Shown here: in pieces, positions 56,481 to 64,000 of the stretch
Position numbering within the stretch: the first letter of the stretch is position 1
Layout: each line of letters begins with the position of its first letter
Assembly (NCBI RefSeq): GCF_005473905.2
Contig: NZ_CP061336.1
Span: 2,224,501 to 2,288,500, forward strand
DNA length: 64,000 bases
From: Ruminiclostridium herbifermentans
GTDB taxonomy: Bacteria > Bacillota > Clostridia > Acetivibrionales > DSM-1351
Direction: 5' to 3'
Position numbers and translations under genes: made by a program
Notes under the pieces: generated by a model
Seen by the model: the letters and a program-made list of their open reading frames with translations, nothing else
Databases searched by the model: none
Told to the model about the DNA's origin: nothing

Positions 56481-57434
56481 ATGCCATTTTTTGTGAAGGA
56501 AATGCATATTTCCTTGATGTTCTTGTGCGAAATGTTGGGCATGGGTATATTTATGGTGACAAAAACAAATAATTATGAAAATTTAAAGCTTTCCCATCCG
56601 TGCTTTGGTGGACACAAAAATAATAAAGGCAGAATTCATCTTCCAGTTAGTCCAGGATGTAATATACAATGTAAGTTCTGCGACAGAAAGATTAATGATG
56701 ATGAGCAGCGACCAGGGGTTACTTCAAAGGTAATTACTCCGGAGGAAGCGCTTGGTGTTATTAAAAGAGCATTAGAACTATGTCCTGAGATTACAGTTGT
56801 AGGAATAGCAGGTCCAGGTGATACTCTTGCCACTGATAATGCAATAGAAACCTTCAGGCTGGTAAAAGAACACTATCCTAATTTGCTTAAATGTATGAGT
56901 ACAAATGGCCTTCTGTTATATGAGAGAGCAGACGAGATTATTGAAGTTGGAATTGATTCTCTTACTGTAACAGTTAATGCAGTTGACCCAGAGATAGAGG
57001 CTAAGCTTAACTCAGCAATTGTATATCATAGCAAAAAGTATGAGGGAGTAGAGGCAGCTAAAATTCTTATTGAAAATCAGATAAAGGGTATTGAAAAAGT
57101 AGCTAAAGCTGGAATTACTGTTAAAGTAAACAGTGTATTGGTTCCAGGAATAAATGATAATCACATTGAAGAAATTGCAAAGATAGTAAGTAAAGCCGGT
57201 GCTTCTATCTATAATATTATTCCACTCATTCCACAGTTTGAATTAGCTGATATTCCTGCTCCGACCTGTGCACAAATTGATGCTGCAAGAACCAAAGCAG
57301 GTGAGTACATAGATGTGTTCAGACATTGCCAAAGATGTCGAGCTGATGCAATAGGCGTCCCTGGAGAAAGTGATTTTGGAGATCAGATATATCAAAGAAG
57401 AATCTCTCTTAAAGAAACTTTTTCTCATGGATAA
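56481..57434 (+). CDS. NifB-like radical SAM protein
   Basis: 317 residues; the start is uncertain (an ATG 24 codons in, before TKTNNYENLKLSHPCF, is also possible; neither has a strong site). NifB hallmarks: SHPCF, GRIHLPVSPGCNIQCKFCDR (C-x3-C-x2-C for the SAM cluster), RPGVTSKVI, VGIAGPGDTLA, KVNSVLVPGINDNH, and the C-terminal CQRCRADAIG. NifB joins two 4Fe-4S units with carbide from SAM to make NifB-co. It lacks the fused NifX domain, which is instead encoded next at 57527. It implies a carbide-containing Fe-S cofactor in the nitrogenase-like enzyme downstream. Confidence 0.9.
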   Translation: MPFFVKEMHISLMFLCEMLGMGIFMVTKTNNYENLKLSHPCFGGHKNNKGRIHLPVSPGCNIQCKFCDRKINDDEQRPGVTSKVITPEEALGVIKRALELCPEITVVGIAGPGDTLATDNAIETFRLVKEHYPNLLKCMSTNGLLLYERADEIIEVGIDSLTVTVNAVDPEIEAKLNSAIVYHSKKYEGVEAAKILIENQIKGIEKVAKAGITVKVNSVLVPGINDNHIEEIAKIVSKAGASIYNIIPLIPQFELADIPAPTCAQIDAARTKAGEYIDVFRHCQRCRADAIGVPGESDFGDQIYQRRISLKETFSHG

Positions 57435-57526
57435 ATGAAAAATATTTTTGAAAAAAGAATTTATGAGAAGAGTTTTTTAAAATGGAAAATTGAAAGAATA
57501 GACGTTTTGGTCTGAATGGAGGAAAC

Positions 57527-57889
57527 ATGTCATATAAGATAGCAGTAGCATCCACTGATGGTAAAGTAGTAAATCAGCATTTTGGAAGAGCAGATAAGTT
57601 TTATATTATTGAGGTTAATGATGAGGATAAGTTTGAAGCCATTGAACTTCGAAAATTGCTTCCAATATGTCAAGGTGGAGATCATGATGAGGATGCAATG
57701 CAGAGAAATGTAAATTTATTATCTGATTGTGAATTTGTTCTGGTAAGCAGAATTGGTAAAATTGCTGAAAATGCCTTAAACCAGCAAGGAATAAGCGTAT
57801 ATATTATACCTGACATTATAGAAAATGCTGTTACAAAATTAATTTCATATGTGAAAATAAATAAAATGATTAATGATATTGCAAGATAA
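57527..57889 (+). CDS. NifX/NafY-like iron-molybdenum cofactor-binding protein
   Basis: 120 residues. DiNase_FeMo-co family (PF02579): KIAVASTDGKVVNQHFGRADKFYI, CQGGDHDEDAMQRN and DCEFVLVSRIGKIAENAL are its signature blocks. The family binds NifB-co or FeMo-co and shuttles it. Stands between NifB-like and NifH-like genes, so it probably carries the NifB product to the NifD/K-like complex, which has no NifEN here. Ribosome site GGAGG. Followed by a 520-base gap with the promoter and attenuator of the nifH-like gene. Confidence 0.88.
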   Translation: MSYKIAVASTDGKVVNQHFGRADKFYIIEVNDEDKFEAIELRKLLPICQGGDHDEDAMQRNVNLLSDCEFVLVSRIGKIAENALNQQGISVYIIPDIIENAVTKLISYVKINKMINDIAR

Positions 57890-58071
57890 ATGAAATCAAG
57901 TTTTATTTTCAAGTTATAGTAATACTATTTTATTTCAATTTAGCTTGAGGAAAGTTAAAACACTTTATATAGCTTATTGGGATTAGTTCTAAGTAAGAAA
58001 GTCAATGAATAAAAAAGTGAATATGCCACTATAAAGGTTATATTTTTTTAACTAAATTCATACAAATCATA

Positions 58072-58100
58072 TTGACAAACTATGAAAAGAATAGTATTAT
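58072..58100 (+). promoter_or_regulatory. Promoter of the nifH-like operon
   Basis: TTGACA (58072-58077), 17-base spacer, TATTAT (58095-58100). The transcript would first meet the leader/terminator element at 58137. Confidence 0.8.
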
Positions 58101-58136
58101 TTCTATAACGCAGTAATAAATTAAATTTATATTATG

Positions 58137-58198
58137 AAACTGACTAGAAAACTAGAGGTTTTGGAAAAGGATTATATTTTCTGAAACCTCTTTTTTTA
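58137..58198 (+). promoter_or_regulatory. Conserved leader/terminator element, copy 2 (before nifH-like gene)
   Basis: Core 58137-58162 matches 47697-47722 in 25 of 26 bases. The terminator is AGAGGTTT (58154-58161) with AAACCTCT (58184-58191) then T7. CTAG-AAAA-CTAG just before it shares two bases with the terminator arm, so the folds compete. It lies between the promoter and the nifH-like gene, as an attenuator should. The 58199-58411 stretch after it is AT-rich. Confidence 0.7.
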
Positions 58199-58411
58199 TA
58201 AAGAAACATTAGATGACTTGTTGTCAATTTAGTATCCATAAAGATAAAAGTCAATTGAGATGATATGCATTCAAATCAAAAACTTAAAATTATTAATCTT
58301 AGCAAATTCACAGCAATTACTGTTGATGCAGCTTTAACAATTTTCAAATACATTAGTGGTTAATAGTGTCATATAAGAAGATAACCGCTAAATAAAGAAA
58401 GGAGAATTTTT

Positions 58412-59287
58412 GTGAAGAAGAAAATAAAGCAAATTGCAATTTATGGAAAAGGAGGAATTGGAAAATCAACTACTACATCAAATTTAAGCGCAGCTTTGTC
58501 TGAAATGGGACTAAAAGTAATGCAATTTGGGTGTGACCCAAAAAGTGATTCTACAAATACATTAAGAGATGGTAAATATATTCCAACTGTATTAGACACA
58601 TTAAGAGAGAAAAAAATTGTTAAAGCACATGATGTTATATTTGAAGGCTTTAATGGCATTTACTGCGTTGAAGCAGGGGGGCCAGCTCCAGGTGTAGGAT
58701 GTGCAGGAAGAGGAATCATAACTGCAGTTGAATTATTTAAGCAGCAAAAGGTTTTTGAAGAATTAGACTTAGATATAGTTATTTATGATGTGTTAGGTGA
58801 TGTTGTGTGTGGTGGATTTGCAGTGCCTATTCGTGAGGGAATAGCTGAACATGTATTTACTGTATCCTCATCAGACTTTATGTCTGTTTATGCTTCAAAT
58901 AATCTGTTTAAAGGAATCAGTAAATATTCCAGTTCTGGCGGAGCGTTATTGGGCGGTGTAATAGCAAATTCTATGGGAAGTCCATTCTCAAAAGAAATAA
59001 TTGATGATTTTGTAAATAAAACACAAACTCAGATTATTGAATATGTTCCTCGATCTGTCACAGTAACTCAAAGTGAGTTGCAAGGAAAGACAACTATTGA
59101 GGCAGCGCCAACTTCTAAACAGGCAGATGTCTATCGGTCACTAGCAAGAAAAATCGCAGGCCATGAAGAGTCAAAAACGCCTGCTCCTCTTGATACAGTA
59201 GAATTGAGAAAATGGGCTGCAAAATGGGGTGATTATCTCTTAAGTGTTGAACAGGGAAATATTACATCTATTGGGGCATCAATATAA
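58412..59287 (+). CDS. NifH-like nitrogenase reductase homologue
   Basis: 291 residues (GTG start, AAAGGAG upstream). P-loop GKGGIGKST at 12-20; switch I region GCDPKSDST; the two 4Fe-4S ligands C97 (GCAGRG, with R100) and C133 ([14 protein letters not shown]). These define the NifH/BchL/CfbC/MarH superfamily. It would form a homodimer and pass electrons with ATP hydrolysis to the NifDK-like complex. The C-terminal 20 residues diverge from true NifH. First gene of a set with cysK and nifK/nifD-like genes. Confidence 0.92.
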   Translation: MKKKIKQIAIYGKGGIGKSTTTSNLSAALSEMGLKVMQFGCDPKSDSTNTLRDGKYIPTVLDTLREKKIVKAHDVIFEGFNGIYCVEAGGPAPGVGCAGRGIITAVELFKQQKVFEELDLDIVIYDVLGDVVCGGFAVPIREGIAEHVFTVSSSDFMSVYASNNLFKGISKYSSSGGALLGGVIANSMGSPFSKEIIDDFVNKTQTQIIEYVPRSVTVTQSELQGKTTIEAAPTSKQADVYRSLARKIAGHEESKTPAPLDTVELRKWAAKWGDYLLSVEQGNITSIGASI

Positions 59288-59305
59288 TTAAAGGAGTGTA
59301 AGAAT

Positions 59306-60235
59306 ATGTGTAAAATAGCAGAAAGTCTTGTTGATTTAATAGGAAAAACACCACTTTTGAAATTAAACAAATATTCAAAGGACAAAGACTTATCAGGTAA
59401 TTTAATTGGTAAACTGGAATATTTCAATCCGCTTGGAAGTGTAAAGGACAGAATAGCATTTGCAATGATTACAGATGCAGAGAAAAGAGGAATTATTAAT
59501 GAGGAGTCCACAATTATTGAACCTACAAGTGGAAACACAGGAATTGGTCTTGCATTTGTTGCGGCAGCTAAAGGTTACAGAATTATTCTTGTAATGCCAG
59601 ACACAATGAGTGCTGAAAGAAGAAGGCTACTTAGTGCATTAGGAGCTGAATTAGTATTAACTCCAGGTGAACAGGGTATGAAAGCTGCTATCAGAAAAGC
59701 AGAAGAATTAAATGCACAAATTGAAAATTCATTTATTCCTCAGCAATTTGATAATCCGGTAAATCCACAGATTCATAGGGAGACAACTGCTCGAGAGATA
59801 ATTGAAGATACTGATGGAAAGGTTGATATATTTGTTGCAGGAGTTGGAACAGGAGGAACAGTAACTGGAGTGGGTGAGGAACTCAAAAAATATAACCCAG
59901 ATATAAAAATTGTTGCTGTTGAGCCATATGATTCCTCTGTCCTGTCTGGTGAGGCTCCCGGACCTCATCCTATTCAGGGAATTGGTGCAGGTTTTGTTCC
60001 AAATATTTTAAATAGGAATGTAATTGATGAAATATTTAGAGTAAAAAATAAGGAAGCAATTGAAGCTTCTAGAGAGGTCGCTAGAAAAGAGGGCCTTTTG
60101 GTTGGAATTTCTTCAGGTGCTGCATTATTTGCTGCTACTCAGATTGCTAAAAGAAAAGAAAATGCTGGGAAAAACGTTGTTGTTTTATTACCAGATACAG
60201 GAGAAAGGTATTTATCAACTAAATTGTTTTCATAG
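59306..60235 (+). CDS. cysK: Cysteine synthase (O-acetylserine sulfhydrylase)
   Basis: 309 residues. PLP lysine in [11 protein letters not shown] (K near residue 49), [11 protein letters not shown] loop, GTGGTVTG phosphate cup and SSGAALFAA near the end. Converts O-acetylserine plus sulfide to cysteine. Cysteine synthase is not part of nitrogen-fixation operons of this kind, so its place between nifH-like and nifK-like genes is a strong hint that the cluster releases sulfide. Start follows AAAGGAGTG. Spaced 18 bases after the nifH-like gene; a 230-base structured gap follows. Confidence 0.95.
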   Translation: MCKIAESLVDLIGKTPLLKLNKYSKDKDLSGNLIGKLEYFNPLGSVKDRIAFAMITDAEKRGIINEESTIIEPTSGNTGIGLAFVAAAKGYRIILVMPDTMSAERRRLLSALGAELVLTPGEQGMKAAIRKAEELNAQIENSFIPQQFDNPVNPQIHRETTAREIIEDTDGKVDIFVAGVGTGGTVTGVGEELKKYNPDIKIVAVEPYDSSVLSGEAPGPHPIQGIGAGFVPNILNRNVIDEIFRVKNKEAIEASREVARKEGLLVGISSGAALFAATQIAKRKENAGKNVVVLLPDTGERYLSTKLFS

Positions 60236-60415
60236 TCAATTATTAACGGGCTAGAAACGGTCTAAAATATATTTTTTGGTATGTAGCTAAAGCTATATTT
60301 TAGAGAAAGCATAATATAAACCAATTGATTAAAGCCAGCTTTAAAGCACTATTTGCCTAAATAAAAAGCGCATTGCCTTGAAATTCTATGTTAAATGGCT
60401 TTAAGCAATAATTGA
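60236..60415 (+). promoter_or_regulatory. Possible three-way-junction leader before the nifK-like gene
   Basis: Nested perfect complements: TCAATTATT/AATAATTGA (60236-60244, 60407-60415) closes the region; CTAAAATATA/TATATTTTAG (60262-60271, 60294-60303) and TTAAAGCCA/TGGCTTTAA (60329-60337, 60396-60404) form two arms inside. Stems are AT-rich, so chance is possible. The ribosome site is just downstream. Confidence 0.35.
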
Positions 60416-60465
60416 TACTTTGGAAATACTATTAAAATAATTGATATTTGGAAAGGAGTAATTGC

Positions 60466-61800
60466 ATGTCACATATAGAAAGGCCAAGATTTTCATGTAT
60501 GCTAGGTGGTGTTTTAGCAACCCTCAGTGCTTTACCTAAAACTGTTCCCATAATACATGGAGCGCAAGGTTGCGGAGGTAGTTTGGCAAATGCATATTCG
60601 CTAGGGGGCTACTTGGGAGTAGGATATTGTGGAGGATCTGGAGCACCTAGTTCTAATATAGGAGAGTCAGACATAATTTTTGGTGGCGTAGACAGGTTGA
60701 CTACAGAAATCAAAAATACATTTGAAGTAATGGATGGGGAATTATATGTGTTAACAACCACTTGTATGACTGATATTATCGGTGATGATGTCAAGAGTGT
60801 GTTAAACGAAATAGGTGAAAAAGAAAAGCCAATTTTGTTCATTGATACAGGAGGGTTCCAAGGCAATTCATATTATGGGTATTCTAAACTCATAGAAGTG
60901 CTTTTTGAACAATACATACCCAAAAAAGAAACAAAGAAAAAGAATTTAGTAAATATTTTAGGCTTAGTTCCAGGCTACGACCCATTCTTTAGGGGAGACT
61001 TAGAGGAAATTCAAAGAATACTTGCACTTGTGGGTGTAGAGGCCAATACTTTTTTCACACATGACCAAACTCAAGAAAATATCCTTAGTGCAGGAGAAGC
61101 CTCTTTGAATATTGTACTTTCTAGGTTATACGGAGTAGATGCTGCTAAAGCAATAAAAGAATCCCATGATATTGATTATTTAATTACAGACTTGCCAATA
61201 GGAAATCTGGCAACTGTTGATTTTATTAATCAAGTTGCTGAAAAGTTACAGCTAGACAAGGATAAAGTTAAAGCTGTACTAGAGAAAGAATCAAGCAGCT
61301 ATTATAAATACGTTGATAGGGCGACAGATGTAATTGCCGATACTGATTTTCAAAATTATGCGGTTGTAATTGCTAATGGAACTGAGGCTCTGCCGTATGC
61401 AAAATTCTTAGACAATGAAATTGGTTGGATTCCAGGTTATGTTTTTATAACAGATGAATTGACAGAGGACCAAAAAGCTACAATTGTAGAGGCATTTGAA
61501 AAAATAGAATTTGCAGAAAGACCAGAACTTGTTTTTGAAACAGATACATATCGAATTCAGCAGTATATAGAACAAAACAATCCTCAGTTCAAGTCAGACA
61601 AATATTACGAAACCTTTTCTCCAGCATTTGTCTTGGGAAGTACCATAGATAGAAAATTATCAACAGTACTCAATGGAAATTTATTGTCTATAAGTTTTCC
61701 TATAATAAACAGAATAGTTATAACAAAAGGGTATGCAGGATTTTATGGCGGATTAAATCTCATAGAAGATTTAATTACTGCACAAATTTCAGGAAGGTGA
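60466..61800 (+). CDS. NifK-like subunit of a nitrogenase-like enzyme
   Basis: 444 residues from the ATG at 60466 (AAGGAG 6-7 bases upstream). The beginning RPRFSCMLGG, IIHGAQGCGG and TTTCMTDIIGDD gives C11, C36 and C100, the positions that hold the P-cluster in NifK; an extra C55 lies in GYCGG. The later TGGFQGNSYYGY corresponds to the TPSFxGSH region. It is shorter than NifK of nitrogenase (about 520), as in group IV homologues. Expected as the beta half of a NifDK-like heterotetramer with the protein encoded at 61806, whose start overlaps its stop region. Confidence 0.88.
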   Translation: MSHIERPRFSCMLGGVLATLSALPKTVPIIHGAQGCGGSLANAYSLGGYLGVGYCGGSGAPSSNIGESDIIFGGVDRLTTEIKNTFEVMDGELYVLTTTCMTDIIGDDVKSVLNEIGEKEKPILFIDTGGFQGNSYYGYSKLIEVLFEQYIPKKETKKKNLVNILGLVPGYDPFFRGDLEEIQRILALVGVEANTFFTHDQTQENILSAGEASLNIVLSRLYGVDAAKAIKESHDIDYLITDLPIGNLATVDFINQVAEKLQLDKDKVKAVLEKESSSYYKYVDRATDVIADTDFQNYAVVIANGTEALPYAKFLDNEIGWIPGYVFITDELTEDQKATIVEAFEKIEFAERPELVFETDTYRIQQYIEQNNPQFKSDKYYETFSPAFVLGSTIDRKLSTVLNGNLLSISFPIINRIVITKGYAGFYGGLNLIEDLITAQISGR

Positions 61801-61805
61801 TAAAT

Positions 61806-63383
61806 TTGACTAATACAAATAAGGTTGAAAAACAAACTTCAGTTGTTTTTGATGTGAACTTTGATTCAAAATTCCCCGAAAGTAGAGAAATTAGCCGTCG
61901 TACTGGCTTTGCCTATGGTGGTTGCACCAGTAGTTTAACAAATTGTGCCCAAAAGGGGTGCTTACAAAACTGCGATAGAGAATTTTCACAAGCCTCTATT
62001 TGTCAAATGACGGTATCCACATTAATATCTTTTTCTGTAAAAGACTCAGTAGTTATCTTGCATGGACCTGTTGGATGCGGTTCACAAAGTCATATTATAG
62101 ATTTTAGTATAAGGGCCTACGGCGCAGCACGCGGTGTAAAAATGGAAGGAGCAAGATGGTTCAGCACGAATCTTACAGAGGCAGACGTAATTTCAGGTGG
62201 GGAAGAAAAACTAAAAGCAACTATTTTAGATGCAGACAAACGATTCAGACCAACGGCAATTTTTATTCTGACATCATGTACACCATCAATCATAGGTGAT
62301 GATATTGATGAAGTGGTAAATCAGCTGCAAAGTGATGTGGCTGCAACATTGGTGCCATTACACTGTCCCGGCTTTAAAGCAAAGGTTTTCTCTTCTGCTT
62401 ATGATGTTGTTTACCATGGTATTTTACAGAAATTTAAATTTGAGCCAATTCCATATGTAGATTACTATCCTTTTGATAAAAATGATAAGGATTATGAACT
62501 GAAGGTACAGCAATATAATTACAAAAAGAGCCGTACAGTAAATCTATATAATGCATGGTCAATTGGGCCTGCTGATGAAGCAGAAATTAAGCGACTATTA
62601 GAAGCCATTGGACTAAATGTTCAGATTTTTGTGGAATTTAAGGAACCGGATGAATGGAGGCATATTACAGAGGCAGCATTAAACGTAAGCTTCTGTCATG
62701 TACATGATGTATATTTCCTTGAATTCTTAAAGCAAAAGTTTAATATGCCGTATATTTTACCAACTATCCCAGTAGGGCTTGGCCCAACTGCTAAATTTAT
62801 ATTAGAAATAGCAGAATTCTTTGGTTTAGAAGAACAAGCAAAGAAAATTATCGAAAAGGAAGAAGCTAAAGTACTTGCTGCTTTAGAGCCAATAAAAGAA
62901 AAAGTAAGAGGTAAAAGAGTTCTTATAAGCGGAGGTTATTTAAGGATTGGTGCCACTGGCTTATTGGCAAAGGAATTGGGCATGGAAGTGGTTGGTTTTA
63001 GAAACTTTAACTATGATTCCTTCGGAAATGAACTGTTTAGTGAAATAGAGGAAAAAATTGGGGATGTTTCTAATAGTATTTCAAATCAGCCATCTGAATT
63101 GGTTAATGTTCTTAGAAAATTAAAACCCGATATAGCCATTTCACATCCAGGTGTTGGCGTGTGGGTTACTAAGTCAGGAATACCTTCCATTACATTATTT
63201 GCACAAAGATTTGCTTTCTTTGGATACAGAGGGGCTTATGATTTATCTAGAAGAATTGCACGAACTGTTTCTAACCCTAATTATTCAAAAAATCTAGGCA
63301 GAAATGTTGAACTGCCATTTAAGAAAGAATGGTATGAAAAGGATCCATATCACTATATTGTTGATAGTAATTTAAATGAATAA
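61806..63383 (+). CDS. NifD-like subunit with Cys-rich insertion
   Basis: 525 residues from TTG at 61806 (AGGAAGGTGA upstream); a GTG at 61797 overlapping the nifK-like stop is the alternative. HGPVGCGSQS (C91) and TSCTPSIIGDDID (C158) match P-cluster ligands of NifD. Where NifD has GCAYAG this protein has GFAYGGC (C40), followed by an insert with C47, C52, C56 and C66. SFCHVHDVYF (C297) matches the cofactor-binding Cys region, but no counterpart of the MHSWDYSGPYHG histidine is visible (LFAQRFAFFGYRG instead). Catalytic subunit of an unknown reductase, probably sulfur-related. Confidence 0.85.
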   Translation: MTNTNKVEKQTSVVFDVNFDSKFPESREISRRTGFAYGGCTSSLTNCAQKGCLQNCDREFSQASICQMTVSTLISFSVKDSVVILHGPVGCGSQSHIIDFSIRAYGAARGVKMEGARWFSTNLTEADVISGGEEKLKATILDADKRFRPTAIFILTSCTPSIIGDDIDEVVNQLQSDVAATLVPLHCPGFKAKVFSSAYDVVYHGILQKFKFEPIPYVDYYPFDKNDKDYELKVQQYNYKKSRTVNLYNAWSIGPADEAEIKRLLEAIGLNVQIFVEFKEPDEWRHITEAALNVSFCHVHDVYFLEFLKQKFNMPYILPTIPVGLGPTAKFILEIAEFFGLEEQAKKIIEKEEAKVLAALEPIKEKVRGKRVLISGGYLRIGATGLLAKELGMEVVGFRNFNYDSFGNELFSEIEEKIGDVSNSISNQPSELVNVLRKLKPDIAISHPGVGVWVTKSGIPSITLFAQRFAFFGYRGAYDLSRRIARTVSNPNYSKNLGRNVELPFKKEWYEKDPYHYIVDSNLNE

Positions 63384-63425
63384 TAAAGGAATGGGCAGTA
63401 CATATTTTGCATGGAATGTTTTTAA

Positions 63426-63513
63426 AGTATGTTAATTAATATATGTCAATTTTGGTTTACCCAAATTTACCCAATAATTTAGATGATGCGAGTATGTTAA
63501 TTAATATATGTCA
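63426..63513 (+). repeat. 23-bp direct repeat after the nifD-like gene
   Basis: AGTATGTTAATTAATATATG plus TCA at 63426-63448 and again at 63491-63513, 65 bases apart. May be regulator sites for the following lipoprotein gene. Confidence 0.6.
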
Positions 63514-63530
63514 CTTTAGGCCCATTATTT

Positions 63531-63552
63531 CCAGGTTTTTTACCTGGAAAAA
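63531..63552. other. Small hairpin
   Basis: TTTCCAGGT, TTTT, ACCTGGAAA, without a T tract. Together with a GGAGGAA..TTCCTCC hairpin (63621-63647) it may end the nifD-like transcript. Confidence 0.45.
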
Positions 63553-63620
63553 GAATGCTTTTATCGTATCTTTTAATTTCAGATTTGATTCTTATGATTT
63601 TCTGATTTGATTCTTACGAA

Positions 63621-63650
63621 TGGAGGAAACAGTTATAATTCCTCCTTCGT
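63621..63650 (+). terminator. Terminator-like hairpin before the last lipoprotein gene
   Basis: GGAGGAA, 10-base loop, TTCCTCC then TTCGT. The stem is good but the T tract is short. Confidence 0.45.
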
Positions 63651-63753
63651 ACTATTTAGTTTATCCCAATATATTTCTGTTATATTATCAATAAAATTCT
63701 CAGTGTGTTTCATTATGTTTTTATTTGGTGAAGCGGAAGGAATGTGAGTTCAT

Positions 63754-64000
63754 ATGAAAATACATACTAAAAGACTAATTTCTATTATATTATTGCTGGT
63801 ATTTGTTTTAAGCATATCTGCTTGTGGAGGTGAGAATGAAAGAAAAGTCAGCAGTTCCTCGCAAAAAAATGTAGGAACTCTAAAGGTAGCATGGTTTCCT
63901 GCAACTATTAAAGCTGCACTGACCAGTACTGCATATAGCCTTGGCTATTTTGACGAAGAAGGTGTAACCGTTGAGTGTGAGACCTTACAAAATGCAGCTG
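63754..64000 (+). CDS. Second sulfonate/taurine-type ABC substrate-binding lipoprotein, cut by window edge
   Basis: 82 codons are visible. The signal peptide has a lipobox-like SISAC (Cys 22), then TLKVAWFPATIKAALTSTAY and LGYFDEEGVTVE, typical for NMT1/SsuA proteins. It lies 370 bases after the nifD-like gene, in the same orientation, suggesting that the substrate imported is that of the nitrogenase-like enzyme. Ribosome site AAGGAATGTGAG is about 8-12 bases off. The remainder is beyond the window, where permease and ATPase genes would be expected. Confidence 0.85.
   Translation, partial: MKIHTKRLISIILLLVFVLSISACGGENERKVSSSSQKNVGTLKVAWFPATIKAALTSTAYSLGYFDEEGVTVECETLQNAA

Noticed and set aside
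58136-58186. 16-codon frame (ATG at 58134-58136) running through the leader element before the nifH-like gene
   Set aside because: No ribosome site upstream, and in the yezD copy of the element the same frame has a stop just before it and no start codon; conservation is better explained at RNA level.
56481-63383. Reading the cluster as a canonical nitrogen-fixation (nif) operon
   Set aside because: No nifE/nifN, cysK in the middle, short NifK-like protein, altered N-terminal Cys motif and no visible cofactor His in the NifD-like protein.

Overview
The window is AT-rich (roughly one third G+C by eye), with strong Shine-Dalgarno sites, TTGACA/TATAAT-type promoters and many U-tract terminators. 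It carries addAB, an RNase J, the TmcAL tRNA enzyme, M42 aminopeptidases, GGDEF/EAL proteins, a YezD-type small protein and a nitrogenase-like cluster. This fits an anaerobic member of the Clostridia; genus cannot be assigned from the sequence alone.

Layout. 1-4 kb: a partial GGDEF protein, a GGDEF-EAL paralogue and a CBS-pair protein, all minus strand. 4.3-15 kb: a flavin amine oxidase whose ribosome site lies in a hairpin, a CPBP protease, then addB-addA. 15-21.5 kb: tRNA-Gln, a GT4 glycosyltransferase, RNase J, TmcAL (minus) and a metallo-beta-lactamase-fold hydrolase. 21.7-24 kb: a QueG-like Fe-S protein followed by a tandemly duplicated membrane-anchored protein. 24-28.3 kb (minus): a heterodimeric ABC exporter preceded by a leader peptide and terminator that look like a ribosome-dependent attenuator. 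28.5-30.1 kb: tRNA-Tyr, a STAS-like protein, tRNA-Phe and a CAT-anticodon tRNA. 30.9-34.3 kb: three tandem M42 aminopeptidase paralogues. 34.7-39.5 kb: purB behind a PurR-type operator pair, a GntR regulator behind an 18-bp-phased repeat array, a class-A beta-lactamase-like protein and a DedA protein. 40.3-46.9 kb: a ROK regulator, a complete sugar ABC importer and a polyol-type zinc dehydrogenase, probably one sugar/polyol uptake locus.

47-64 kb is the most interesting part. It looks like an organosulfur-related island: a YezD-like small protein, a HAD phosphatase, sulfonate/taurine-type ABC permease, ATPase and lipoprotein genes with a DUF4418/FtsX-type transporter placed between them, a PPOX protein, a GNAT acetyltransferase, then NifB-like and NifX-like cofactor proteins, a NifH-like reductase, cysteine synthase, NifK-like and NifD-like subunits, and the start of a second sulfonate/taurine-type lipoprotein. 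There is no nifE/nifN in the window. The NifD-like protein has a Cys-rich insertion and appears to lack the usual cofactor histidine, so this is not an ordinary nitrogenase. By analogy with methylthio-alkane reductase (MarBHDK of Rhodospirillum rubrum), and because cysK sits between nifH-like and nifK-like, I infer a reductive C-S-cleaving sulfur-salvage enzyme that feeds sulfide to cysteine. One leader/terminator element (25 of 26 bases identical in its core) occurs both after yezD and before the nifH-like gene, tying the two halves together.

Intergenic DNA is unusually rich in dyads and repeats: a 407-bp nested palindrome with 16-bp perfect terminal inverted repeats plus a second, interrupted copy, a four-copy dispersed hairpin repeat, and several leaders with mutually exclusive pairings. 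Everything here was read by eye; no folding, alignment or database search was run.
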